Source: Nocardioides caeni
GTDB lineage: Bacteria; Actinomycetota; Actinomycetes; Propionibacteriales; Nocardioidaceae
Reading direction: 5' to 3'
Assembly (NCBI RefSeq): GCF_004912195.1
Contig: NZ_STGW01000002.1
Location: 300,251-341,157, forward strand
DNA: 40,907 nt
A program made the position numbers and the translations under genes. This document shows positions 1 through 7,356 of the stretch, one piece after another. Every line of letters begins with the position of its first letter. Position 1 is the stretch's first letter. The notes beneath the pieces were generated by a model. It was not told the origin of the DNA. It saw only the letters and a program-made list of their open reading frames with translations, and did not search any database.

Positions 1-97
1 GGTGGCTGACTCGTGCTTCCCGCCGAGGGCACCCCGATGCGCCGGCGGGGGGCGCCCCGTCCGGCGCCCCAGGCACCGCCCCTCCCAGGTGGCCGAC

Positions 98-123
98 GAG
101 CCCGCGAGGAACGAGCGGGCGTC
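98..123. repeat. Dispersed intergenic repeat, copy 1
   Basis: A GC-rich imperfect palindrome with core CGCGAGGAACGAGCG ends exactly at the stop codon of the DUF808 gene. The same 26-mer with one mismatch occurs at 26603-26628, and related cores lie near 10385, 18551 and 33075. The rest of the first 121 bases holds no gene that I can support. A 14-mer at 24-37 (CGAGGGCACCCCGA) recurs at 18308-18321. Confidence 0.6.
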
Positions 124-1078
124 AGTGGCCGGTGGCCTCCGCCGGGTCCTTGCGGAAGGGCAACGCCGCGATGATGCCGACGACGACCAGGCCGACGGCG
201 AGACCGACGACGGCGGAGATGCCGGTGTTGGCGAGCCAGGCGAGGACGCTGCCGAGGACGCCGTGGATCGCGTGCTCGATGTCGTGCTCGATGCCGTGGA
301 CCCACTCATAGGGGGCGTGCCACCAGCCGGCGTCGTCGAGGTTGACCAGCAGAATGTGGCCGCCGACCCAGAGCATGGCGACGGTGCCGACGACCGAGAT
401 CACCGACAGCAGCCTCGGCATCGCGTTGACGAGGCCCATGCCGACCCGCTTCGAGAGCGCTGACTGTCGTTGGGCGAGGGTGAGGCCCACGTCGTCCATC
501 TTCACGATGGCGGCGACGACGCCATAGACGGCGATCGTGATGACGAAGGCCACCACGACGAGGATCGCGAGCCGCGACCAGAAGCCCTCGTCCTCCACGC
601 TGGCCAGCGCGATCACCATGATCTCCGCGGAGAGGATGAGGTCGGTGCGGATGGCCCCGGCGATCATCGTCTTCTCGGCCTCGGGGCCGATCGTGGTCGC
701 CGGCGCCGCGTGGTCGTCGTGGTGGGTCAGCAGGTGGACGACCTTGTGCGCGCCCTCATAGGCGAGGAAGGTGCCGCCGATCATCAAGATGATCGGCAGC
801 AGGTCCGGGAGGAACTCGCTGAGCAGCAGGGCAGCGGGCAGGATCAGCAGCAGCTTGTTGCGGATTGAGCCGATGGCGATCTGCTTGACGATCGGGAGCT
901 CGCGCTCGGCGGCGACACCGTGCACGTACTGCGGCGTGACCGCCGTGTCGTCCACGACCACGCCTGCGGCCTTGGCCGTCGCCTTGCCGGCGGCGGCCCC
1001 GACGTCGTCGATGGAGGCGGCGGCGAGCTTGGCGATCGCGGCGACGTCGTCGAGGAGGCCGAACAGTCCGGCGCTCAT
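122..1078 (-). CDS. DUF808 (YedI-type) inner-membrane protein
   Basis: A 318-residue membrane protein of the DUF808 family, whose members include E. coli YedI. The molecular role of the family is unknown. The N-terminus MSAGLFGLLDDVAAIAKLAA and the following IGSIRNKLLLILPAALLL and GGTFLAYEGAHKVVH stretches are typical of the family. Hydrophobic segments lie near residues 80-115, 160-200, 225-250 and 275-305. The ATG at 1078 is chosen because it begins the conserved domain. A longer reading frame upstream would run antisense-like through the acyltransferase gene. The ATG overlaps the stop of a 16-codon leader ORF, suggesting translational coupling. Family assignment is firm and function is not known. 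Confidence 0.9.
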   Translation of the reverse strand: MSAGLFGLLDDVAAIAKLAAASIDDVGAAAGKATAKAAGVVVDDTAVTPQYVHGVAAERELPIVKQIAIGSIRNKLLLILPAALLLSEFLPDLLPIILMIGGTFLAYEGAHKVVHLLTHHDDHAAPATTIGPEAEKTMIAGAIRTDLILSAEIMVIALASVEDEGFWSRLAILVVVAFVITIAVYGVVAAIVKMDDVGLTLAQRQSALSKRVGMGLVNAMPRLLSVISVVGTVAMLWVGGHILLVNLDDAGWWHAPYEWVHGIEHDIEHAIHGVLGSVLAWLANTGISAVVGLAVGLVVVGIIAALPFRKDPAEATGH

Positions 1079-1125
1079 CGGCGGGATCCGCTCTCGGGCG
1101 CGGCGCTGGGCGCGATGCTGGGCAT
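1075..1125 (-). CDS. Putative 16-residue leader peptide coupled to the DUF808 gene
   Basis: The reading frame MPSIAPSAAPESGSRR starts with an ATG placed 6 nt after a TAGCCT -10 box, the spacing of a leaderless transcript. Its TGA overlaps the ATG of the DUF808 gene as ATGA. No good Shine-Dalgarno sequence precedes the DUF808 ATG, so ribosomes ending on this mini-ORF may reinitiate there. The peptide matches no family I know. This is an inference from position only. Confidence 0.45.
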   Translation of the reverse strand: MPSIAPSAAPESGSRR

Positions 1126-1131
1126 GGCGGA

Positions 1132-1137
1132 AGGCTA
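1132..1137 (-). promoter_or_regulatory. -10 box TAGCCT for the leader ORF and DUF808 gene
   Basis: TAGCCT on the minus strand lies 6 nt before the ATG at 1125. Its first three bases are the TAG stop codon of the upstream acyltransferase gene. Confidence 0.5.
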
Positions 1138-2214
1138 CCGGCCGCCCCCGGCCCCCGCCGTGCTGACCTCGCCGTCGTCCAGGCTCAGCAGAGCCAGATC
1201 GACCGCATCGTCCACGCGCCGCTGCGCCACGTGGAAAGGATCGACCACGGGGTCGAGGAGGCGTCGGACGGGCGCCGAGGCCAGGGCGAGTGCGATCGCG
1301 ACGCCCAGGAGCGTGGCCGATGCCACGCTGGCCACTGCGTCGGCCGTGCCCGAGGACGGCAGCGCGTCGCCGATGCCGGCGTAGACCAGCGCCTTCACCA
1401 CGAAGCCGTGGGCGAGGTAGACCACGATCGTCGCCGCCCCGACCCGGGTGAACCAGCCGTCCCACGACGGTACGAGCGCGAGGAACGCCATCGTGCCGAC
1501 CGCGCCGACGGTGAGCACGAGCAGGCGCAGACTGACCGAGTGGCCGCCGTCCTCGCCGGTCAGCTCATAGGCACGGAAGTACAGGAAGCCCGAGTCGATC
1601 CAGCGGTCGGACGTCGCCGCCAGCACAGCGATCCCGGCGAAGGCGACCACTCCGAGCGCCGCGGGGAAGCGACCGCGCAGCCACGCCAGGTGCGCAGGTG
1701 TCGTCTTGAGGCCGAGCACGAAGAACGGCAGGAAGCCCAGGATCCGCGCGAGGTCGAGCAGCCGCGAGGTCTCGTGGTCGATCAGACCCGCCACGAGGCT
1801 GATCCCGACCGCGACGACGACGCCACCCCGCATCGGACGGAAGAGCGGCGTCAGGAGCCGCCAGGCGATCAGTGCCGGCAGGAACCACAGCGGGAAGTGC
1901 GGGTCGGCGAAGACGTACTGCAGGTCCTCCCCACCGACGTGGATCCGGAAGAGGGCGAGCGACGCCTCGAAGACGACGTACGGCGTGGCGAGGGTGGTCA
2001 CCAGGTCCCACAGTCGACGGCGCTCGTAGCCGAAGCCCCGGGACAGGTGGCCGGCGAGGAACACGAACGCCGGCATGTGCCACAGGTAGAGGAAGTCGTA
2101 GACGTCGCCCTGGATCCGGCTCGGCGGGACCAGCTCCCACAGATGACCGACCACCACGAGGACGATCAGGGTCGCCTTGGCGTTGTCGAGCCAGGGGTCG
2201 CGGGAGGCGGGCAT
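1135..2214 (-). CDS. Acyltransferase-3 family membrane protein
   Basis: A 359-residue polytopic protein of the acyltransferase 3 / fucose 4-O-acetylase-like family. These enzymes O-acylate sugars or glycopolymers at the membrane. The N-terminal block WLDNAKATLIVLVVVGHLWE, with the His of VVGH, and the following LWHMPAFVFLAGHLSRGF are family hallmarks. About ten hydrophobic segments follow, with a basic, soluble tail after residue 320. The start is the ATG at 2214. The gene lies 66 bp after the SIS gene on the same strand, in the place where mycobacteria carry manA, so a glycan substrate is plausible. The substrate is unknown. Confidence 0.85.
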   Translation of the reverse strand: MPASRDPWLDNAKATLIVLVVVGHLWELVPPSRIQGDVYDFLYLWHMPAFVFLAGHLSRGFGYERRRLWDLVTTLATPYVVFEASLALFRIHVGGEDLQYVFADPHFPLWFLPALIAWRLLTPLFRPMRGGVVVAVGISLVAGLIDHETSRLLDLARILGFLPFFVLGLKTTPAHLAWLRGRFPAALGVVAFAGIAVLAATSDRWIDSGFLYFRAYELTGEDGGHSVSLRLLVLTVGAVGTMAFLALVPSWDGWFTRVGAATIVVYLAHGFVVKALVYAGIGDALPSSGTADAVASVASATLLGVAIALALASAPVRRLLDPVVDPFHVAQRRVDDAVDLALLSLDDGEVSTAGAGGGR

Positions 2215-2280
2215 GCGCCGCGCCGTACCCGACGCTGGCGACGACAGACCGTGACGAGTCTCTCAGCCCGCCCTCGGTGC

Positions 2281-3306
2281 TCAGTCCTCGACGAGACCCA
2301 GGCGCAGGTACTCCGCGGCGTAGGTGCCGTGCAGCAGCAGGGAGGCATAGCGGCCGACCTCGCCGACCGCCTCGGAGGAGACCCGCTCGACGCGGACGTC
2401 GTGGGTCGCGGCCGCCTCCTCGAGACGGATCCGCTCGTCGTGGGCGACCGGGTCGTCGACCCCGTCGTCGAGGATCACCAGCACCGGACGCCGGTCGCCC
2501 GCGTCGTCGGCGAAGGGGTCGGCGAAGACGTTGCGGATCCGCGCCGCCCGGATCACCGGCAGGAGGTGCTCGGCGTCGCCGGCCAGCGCCGCGCGCCCGG
2601 AGGTACGACGGATCGACTCGGCCACCCGCCGCGCCGCGCGCGCGGCGAGCACGGAGCCTCCCCACAGCAGCGGGTTGGCGTCGGCCAGCGAGATGGCGAG
2701 CATCTTCGCGGGGTTGATGGAGATGTCGCGGTGGGGGGAGCACGCGATGGCGATCGCGTCGAGCGCGTCCGCCACGGTGTCGGGCTGCGTGCTGGGGCCG
2801 AGCTGCACCTGCGCGAGGAACGAGAGCATGGCGACAGCGGTCGCGAGCTGGTCACCGGTGCTGGTCGGCAGGATCGTGGTCCAGCGGCCGGTCGCGTGCT
2901 CGGCGACCAGCGAGTCGCGGGGCGTGGCGACGACGAGCTGACAGCCGCGACGTGCGGCCTCCGCCACGGCCGATGCGGTGCCGGCGTCCGACCCCTCGGG
3001 GGCGAGCACGACGACCAGGTCGAGGCTGCCGGCCCAACCGGGCAGCGCCGGCGAGGGCCATGCCACGAACGGGACCGGGCAGAAGGGCTCCAGCACGGCG
3101 CGCAGGAGGCGCGAGTCGGGGCCTGCCGCGATCACCGCCCGCGGCCGGGACTCCAGGGAGCGGCCCACCGCCTCGGCGATCGCGTCGGCGGCGTCACCGA
3201 CCTCGCGTCGTACGCGCGCACCTGACTCGGCCAGTGTGCGCAGCCGCAGGTCAGCGGTGCCGAGCGCCGCCTCGTCGTCCAGCCGGGACTCGTCGAACCA
3301 GGCCAT
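2281..3306 (-). CDS. SIS-domain protein, phosphoglucose/phosphomannose isomerase-like (Rv3256c type)
   Basis: A 341-residue protein related to M. tuberculosis Rv3256c and to bifunctional phosphoglucose/phosphomannose isomerases. Residues about 50-180 form the SIS sugar-phosphate fold (AVIAAGPDSRLLRAVLEPF, LDLVVVLAPEGSD). From about 185 it resembles the PGI C-terminal domain (SINPAKMLAISLADANPLLWGG, ending in a YASLLLHGTYAAEYLRLG stretch). It starts 9 nt after the Trm112-like gene, which overlaps manB, so the three form one operon. It could interconvert fructose-6-P and mannose-6-P to feed ManB, because no manA follows. I could not confirm the active-site residues, so isomerase activity is an inference. 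Confidence 0.8.
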   Translation of the reverse strand: MAWFDESRLDDEAALGTADLRLRTLAESGARVRREVGDAADAIAEAVGRSLESRPRAVIAAGPDSRLLRAVLEPFCPVPFVAWPSPALPGWAGSLDLVVVLAPEGSDAGTASAVAEAARRGCQLVVATPRDSLVAEHATGRWTTILPTSTGDQLATAVAMLSFLAQVQLGPSTQPDTVADALDAIAIACSPHRDISINPAKMLAISLADANPLLWGGSVLAARAARRVAESIRRTSGRAALAGDAEHLLPVIRAARIRNVFADPFADDAGDRRPVLVILDDGVDDPVAHDERIRLEEAAATHDVRVERVSSEAVGEVGRYASLLLHGTYAAEYLRLGLVED

Positions 3307-3315
3307 GGCGGCGGG

Positions 3316-3510
3316 TCAGGCCGGCTTCCGGGCCTCGTCGACCAGCAGCACCGGGATCCCGTCGCGGACCGGGTAGGCCAGTCCACAACCGCCGCAGACC
3401 AGCTCGGTCGCCTCGCCCTGCGGGGTCACGACGAGCTCGCCGTGGCAGGCCGGGCAGACGACGATCGCGAGCAGCTCGGGCGAGATCCCTGCCTGCTCGG
3501 CGGCGCTCAT
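3316..3510 (-). CDS. Trm112-like zinc-binding protein
   Basis: A 64-residue protein of the Trm112/YcaR family. Two CxxC pairs (C19/C22 and C39/C42) make a likely zinc site, followed by the family signature LAYPVRDGIPVLLVDEAR. Bacterial members are small partner proteins, often encoded beside sugar-nucleotide or cell-wall genes. Its ATG overlaps the TGA of manB (ATGA) and it ends 9 nt before the SIS gene, so it is cotranscribed and probably translationally coupled to manB. The partner is not known. Confidence 0.88.
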   Translation of the reverse strand: MSAAEQAGISPELLAIVVCPACHGELVVTPQGEATELVCGGCGLAYPVRDGIPVLLVDEARKPA

Positions 3511-4886
3511 CGAGTGCCCCGGATGAGTGCGAGGGCCTCGTCGCGGATCTCGGTCATGGTCGCCTCGTCCTTCCCTTCGACGTTGAGCCGCAACAGCGGC
3601 TCGGTGTTGGAGGCGCGCACGTTGAGCGCCCAGTCGGCGTGGGCGATGGTGAGCCCGTCGAGCCGGTCCAGGGTGACGCCGTCGCGGGCGCCGTAGGTCG
3701 CCTCGAGGGCGGCCAGCACGGCACCCTGGTCCTCGACCGTGTTGTTGATCTCGCCGCTGAGTGGATAGCGGGCATAGGACTCCAGCAGCTCCGAGAGCGG
3801 GGCGTCGGCCTCGGCGAGTGCCGCCATGGCGTGCAGCGCCGCGAGCATGCCCGAGTCGGCGCGCCAGAAGTCGCGGAAGTAGAAGTGCCCGCTGTGCTCG
3901 CCGCCGAAGATCGCGTCGGTCTCGGCCATCGTCGCCTTGATGAACGAGTGGCCGACCCGGGTGCGCACGGGGGTGCCGCCGAGCTCGGTGACGATCTCCG
4001 GGACGGCACGGGAGGTGATCAGGTTGTGGATCACCGTCGCCCCGGGCTCCTTGGCCAGCTCGCGCGCGGCGATGAGCGCGGTGAGCGTGGACGGCGAGAC
4101 CAGCTCGCCGCGCTCGTCGACCAGGAAGCAACGGTCGGCGTCGCCGTCGAAGGCGAGACCGATGTCGGCCCGCTCCGCGATGACCCGCTTCTGCAGGTCG
4201 ACGAGGTTCTCCGCCTCGATCGGATTGGCCTCGTGGTTGGGGAAGGTGCCGTCCAGCTCGAAGTACATCGGGACCAGCTCGACCTGGTCGGCCAGCCGGT
4301 CGAACACCGCGGGAGCGGTGTGGCCGGCCATGCCGTTGCCGGCATCGACCACGACCTTGAGCCGGCGGCCCCGCACGGGGGCGAGCGCGAGCAGGTGGGC
4401 GGCGTAGGCCTGGAGCACGTCGTGGGAGGTGACCGAGCCGGTCCGGCCCGACGGTGCAGCCGGGGCACCCGTCGCCACGCGGTCGCGGATCTCCGCGAGA
4501 CCGCTCTCCATGCCGACCGGAGACGCGTGGGAGCGGCACATCTTGATGCCGTTGTAGGCGGCCGGGTTGTGGCTCGCGGTGAACATCGCGCCGGGCAGCT
4601 CGAGGTGGCCGGAGGCGAAGTAGAGCTGGTCGGTGGACGCCAGACCGATCATCGTCACGTCGGCACCGGCGCTGGTCGCACCGTCGGCGAACGCCCCGGC
4701 GAGCTCCGGCGAGCTGGGCCGCATGTCGTAGCCGACGACGACCGCGTCGACGCCGAGGACCTCGACGTAGGCGACGCCGGTGGCGCGGGCGAGCTCCTCG
4801 TCCAGCTGCTCTCCCACCAGACCACGGACGTCGTAGGCCTTGAAGACCTTGCTCAGGTTGTCAGGGGAGGTCGTGGCGCTGGCCAT
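3507..4886 (-). CDS. manB: Phosphomannomutase/phosphoglucomutase ManB
   Basis: A 459-residue alpha-D-phosphohexomutase converting mannose-6-P to mannose-1-P (possibly glucose-6-P also) in the cytoplasm. The active-site serine loop TASHNPAAYNGIK carries S105. The metal loop FDGDADR gives D247, D249 and D251. The sugar-binding loop is GGEHSGH (E330), and the phosphate-binding loop RASNTEPLLRL lies near the C-terminus. Length is normal for the family. The ATG at 4886 is 6 nt after a TAGGGT box with no Shine-Dalgarno sequence, so it is probably leaderless. It leads the operon manB / Trm112-like / SIS. Its product feeds ManC, encoded at 13834-14943. Confidence 0.95.
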   Translation of the reverse strand: MASATTSPDNLSKVFKAYDVRGLVGEQLDEELARATGVAYVEVLGVDAVVVGYDMRPSSPELAGAFADGATSAGADVTMIGLASTDQLYFASGHLELPGAMFTASHNPAAYNGIKMCRSHASPVGMESGLAEIRDRVATGAPAAPSGRTGSVTSHDVLQAYAAHLLALAPVRGRRLKVVVDAGNGMAGHTAPAVFDRLADQVELVPMYFELDGTFPNHEANPIEAENLVDLQKRVIAERADIGLAFDGDADRCFLVDERGELVSPSTLTALIAARELAKEPGATVIHNLITSRAVPEIVTELGGTPVRTRVGHSFIKATMAETDAIFGGEHSGHFYFRDFWRADSGMLAALHAMAALAEADAPLSELLESYARYPLSGEINNTVEDQGAVLAALEATYGARDGVTLDRLDGLTIAHADWALNVRASNTEPLLRLNVEGKDEATMTEIRDEALALIRGTR

Positions 4887-4892
4887 GGCGCG

Positions 4893-4898
4893 ACCCTA
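4893..4898 (-). promoter_or_regulatory. -10 box TAGGGT, leaderless manB promoter
   Basis: TAGGGT on the minus strand is followed by 6 nt (CGCGCC) and then the ATG of manB. Transcription would begin at or next to the start codon. Confidence 0.65.
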
Positions 4899-4950
4899 GT
4901 GCACGCGGACGACCGGGCTGACCCCGGATCGACCTCGCATCGCACTCCAA

Positions 4951-5328
4951 TCACTCGGAGGTGAGCATCCGCAGATGACCCTTGCGGGCCACCTCCCGGC
5001 CGCTCTCGCGGACGGGCTCGGCCACCGGCGCCGGGATGGGGCGGGCGGCCTCGCGCACGGCGTCGGCCAGGGCGAGCAGGTCGTCGCCACTGGGCCCGGG
5101 TTGGGGGCTGCCGAGCGCCAGGCGCACGACCTCCCAGCCACGGGGCGCGGAGAGCCGCTCGCTGTGCACGTCGCACAGGTCGTAGGCATGCGGCTCCGCG
5201 AAGGTCGCGAGCGGGCCGAGGACCGCGGTCGAGTCGGCGTAGACATAGGTCAGCGTCGCCACGGCCCGCCGCGCACAGGCAGTGCGGGAGCAGGTGCGGA
5301 GCCCCTGCCGGGCCGGAATCGCGCTCAC
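4951..5328 (-). CDS. DUF3499 family protein (Rv3258c type)
   Basis: A 125-residue conserved actinobacterial protein of unknown function, an apparent ortholog of Rv3258c. The family block is intact: C13, C18, then AVATLTYVYADSTAVLGPLA, AEPHAYDLCDVH (C52, H55) and SAPRGWEVVRL. The Cys/Cys...Cys/His set suggests a zinc site. The GTG at 5328 is selected because it lies 7 nt after a TAGCGT box and gives the expected length; a longer upstream reading would overlap the divergent gene. It sits next to manB in many actinobacteria, but its role is undefined. Confidence 0.88.
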   Translation of the reverse strand: MSAIPARQGLRTCSRTACARRAVATLTYVYADSTAVLGPLATFAEPHAYDLCDVHSERLSAPRGWEVVRLALGSPQPGPSGDDLLALADAVREAARPIPAPVAEPVRESGREVARKGHLRMLTSE

Positions 5329-5335
5329 GACCGCG

Positions 5336-5341
5336 ACGCTA
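5336..5341 (-). promoter_or_regulatory. -10 box TAGCGT, leaderless DUF3499 promoter
   Basis: Minus-strand TAGCGT is 7 nt before the GTG at 5328. It is back to back with the plus-strand box at 5366-5371 in a 51 bp divergent gap. Confidence 0.6.
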
Positions 5342-5365
5342 CCGCCCGGGCGCCGCGAGGCTGGA

Positions 5366-5371
5366 TAGGCT
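5366..5371 (+). promoter_or_regulatory. -10 box TAGGCT, leaderless promoter of the zincin-like gene
   Basis: TAGGCT is followed by 8 nt and then the GTG at 5380, with no Shine-Dalgarno sequence between. Confidence 0.6.
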
Positions 5372-5379
5372 CGCGGATC

Positions 5380-5853
5380 GTGGAGACAGAAGGTCCGGAG
5401 ACGTCGGCCGGCAGCACCGCGGCCGGTCCGCGGCGACGCGACCGGCGCGGGCGCGGGCAGCGTGGGCCCGCCGTGCAACCGCTGACCGCGGACCACCGTC
5501 CGCCCCGCCCGTGGTCGCGCCGAGAGCGCTTCGACCGGATCCTGCTCGACGTCGTCAACGACATCGACGTGCGCTGGTCCGACCGGCTCGGGCTGGTGGA
5601 GTACGCCGTCGAGGACACCCCGCAGCTGCCCGACGACTGGGACTCGGGGCGGGTCCCCCTCTCCTCCCTCGTGCGAGGGTCGGGCACCACGCCGACCCGG
5701 CTCGTGGTCTTCCGCCGCCCCCTCGAGCACCGGGCGGCCGATCGCGCCGACCTCGAGGCGAGCGTGCTGACCATCGTCGTCGAGCAGGTCGCCGAGCTGC
5801 TCGGCATCGAGCCGCACGAGGTCGACCCCCGCTATCCCGCCGACCCCGACTGA
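5380..5853 (+). CDS. Metallopeptidase-family (zincin-like, Rv3259 type) protein with degenerate active site
   Basis: A 157-residue protein in the position of Rv3259, a family usually annotated as a zincin-like metallopeptidase. Residues 1-45 are Arg/Gly/Pro-rich and look disordered. The domain starts at about 48 (RRERFDRILLDVVNDI) and includes VEYAVEDTPQLPDDW and TPTRLVVFRRPLEHRA. Where the family has HExxH the sequence reads V134-E-Q-V-A138 in TIVVEQVAELLGI, so both zinc-binding histidines are missing and peptidase activity is unlikely. The GTG start follows a leaderless promoter. The gene is divergent from DUF3499, with a short tandem repeat across its stop codon. The role is unknown. Confidence 0.82.
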   Translation: METEGPETSAGSTAAGPRRRDRRGRGQRGPAVQPLTADHRPPRPWSRRERFDRILLDVVNDIDVRWSDRLGLVEYAVEDTPQLPDDWDSGRVPLSSLVRGSGTTPTRLVVFRRPLEHRAADRADLEASVLTIVVEQVAELLGIEPHEVDPRYPADPD

Positions 5854-5887
5854 CCCCGACTGACCCGACGGCCCGACTGCCCGACTG
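5841..5887. repeat. Short CCGACTG-rich tandem repeat across convergent stop codons
   Basis: Iterations of CCCGACTG(A) run from the last codons of the zincin-like gene through the gap to just before the stop of the DUF5719 gene. It is imperfect and about 47 bp long. A similar GCCCGACTGACAGCCCGA stretch lies near 25793-25810. Confidence 0.5.
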
Positions 5888-5889
5888 CC

Positions 5890-7356
5890 CTACTGAGGGG
5901 CGACGACCGGGATCCGGGCGCTGAGGTTCGCCGGGAGCAGGCGCAGCGTCGCCAGCCCCGGCGCGGACCCGGATCGCGGCAGCGTGACGACGCCGCCGAC
6001 GGAGGTGTTGCGGGGCTCGACGGTCACCAGGACGCCGGCTGCCGGCAGCGCGAGCCGCGAGGCGCGTCCGGGGCCGACCTCGACCCGCTCGTCGGCGAGC
6101 ACCGTGCCGTCGGCGCCATGGGAGACCACGTGGACGACGCCCGTGCGCAGCGCGCGGCCCAGAACCAGGGTCTTGTCCCCCGTGGGCAGCACGACCGCCG
6201 TCGGGTCCCGGAAGTCCGGGACCGGCGCCAGCAGCACGATGTCACCGGCCGACTGGAGCCGCAGCGAGGACACGATCGGCGCCGACGCCACGAGCTGCAC
6301 GCCGACGACGCCCTGCGCCTTCTCCTGCGACAGCAGTCGCTGCAGCGACACCGAGCGTGAACCCTGCGGAGCGAGGGTGATCTCGGGCGCGCCGGTCGGC
6401 GTGAAGACCGCGTCCTCGGTGACGAGTCGCGTCGTCACCCGGACCTCGTCGTCGCCCGGGTTGGCGAGCGTGAGCAGCGCACCGGTGCGCTGCTGCGGCA
6501 GTCCGAGGATGACACCGTCCTCCGACGGCTCCGCGACCGCGGGCAGGTAGTCGGCCGTGACCCGGCCCCGGCCGAGCGAGTCGATCCGGTTGATCGCGGT
6601 CGCGCTCACCCGTCCCCGGACGACCGTCAGGTGCGCGGTGAACGTGCCCCCGCGCGGTGCGACCTGCGACAGGTCGACGCGGCGGACGCTGTGCGGCGGC
6701 ACCTGGAGCCCGCGCAGCGCCGGCTCCTCGACCATGCCGGAGCCTCCGTGGATCGCGAGGTCGACCACGGCCTCCCCGTCGTCGGGGTTGACCAGCTCGA
6801 CGACCGTCGCATAGCGGGCCGACGCGCCGACGCTCACCAGCCATTCGTCGTACGACGGGGCGCGGCACTCGCCGACCGCGAGGGCGTCGCCGCGACCCGC
6901 GACCAGCCCCGGAGCAGCGCCGCCACGCGCCTGGAGCACGGTGGCGCCGGACGAGCCGGCGACGGCGGCCGGTGCGTCGACGACCTCGACGCTCTGTCCC
7001 TCCACCAGCTGGCTCGGGCCCGCGGCGTCCCCGGCCCGATCGCCCGGGTCGATCAGCGGAGTCGAGCTCGCGTCGACGTCGCCTCCCGCGACGCCGGGCA
7101 CGCGGCCCAGGGTCACCGTGCTCCGCGGGCCGGTGCCGGAGGGGCACACGACGGTGGCGGAGGTGAGCGGGGAGACCGTGGGCGCCTGCGGGCCGGCCAG
7201 GGTGTTCTGCTCGTCGCCGATGAGCATCACGGCCACGGCCACGACGGCGGGCAGGGCGACGGCGAGCCCGACCAGCAGGTCGATCCGGCGCGTCGGGACC
7301 CCGGCGCGTCGGCCCGGGCCCGGGGTCGAGCTGGGGGTCGGGGTGGGCTCAGTCAT
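5890..7356 (-). CDS. DUF5719 family exported/membrane-anchored protein
   Basis: A 488-residue protein with a Pro/Ser/Thr-rich cytoplasmic N-terminus, one hydrophobic segment at about 26-47 (LLVGLAVALPAVVAVAVMLI) and a long extracellular region of beta-rich repeats. Segments such as ATVVELVNPDDGEAVVDLAI and ALLTLANPGDDEVRVTTRL suggest tandem Ig-like units. It matches the DUF5719 family commonly found next to this glycosyltransferase. ATG 7356 is preferred to GTG 7359 because AAGGA lies 6 nt before the ATG and only 3 nt before the GTG. The gene overlaps the glycosyltransferase stop by 8 nt, so the two are coupled and probably act together at the envelope. Confidence 0.82.
   Translation of the reverse strand: MTEPTPTPSSTPGPGRRAGVPTRRIDLLVGLAVALPAVVAVAVMLIGDEQNTLAGPQAPTVSPLTSATVVCPSGTGPRSTVTLGRVPGVAGGDVDASSTPLIDPGDRAGDAAGPSQLVEGQSVEVVDAPAAVAGSSGATVLQARGGAAPGLVAGRGDALAVGECRAPSYDEWLVSVGASARYATVVELVNPDDGEAVVDLAIHGGSGMVEEPALRGLQVPPHSVRRVDLSQVAPRGGTFTAHLTVVRGRVSATAINRIDSLGRGRVTADYLPAVAEPSEDGVILGLPQQRTGALLTLANPGDDEVRVTTRLVTEDAVFTPTGAPEITLAPQGSRSVSLQRLLSQEKAQGVVGVQLVASAPIVSSLRLQSAGDIVLLAPVPDFRDPTAVVLPTGDKTLVLGRALRTGVVHVVSHGADGTVLADERVEVGPGRASRLALPAAGVLVTVEPRNTSVGGVVTLPRSGSAPGLATLRLLPANLSARIPVVAPQ

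Noticed and set aside
122..1465. 447-residue version of the DUF808 protein starting at 1465
   Set aside because: The extra 129 residues are Arg/Gly-rich antisense of the acyltransferase gene; the family domain starts at 1078.
2952..4964. Very long plus-strand open frame opposite the SIS gene and manB
   Set aside because: Its translation is Arg/Pro-rich and low in complexity and runs antisense to clear family proteins. It is a shadow of GC-rich codon use.
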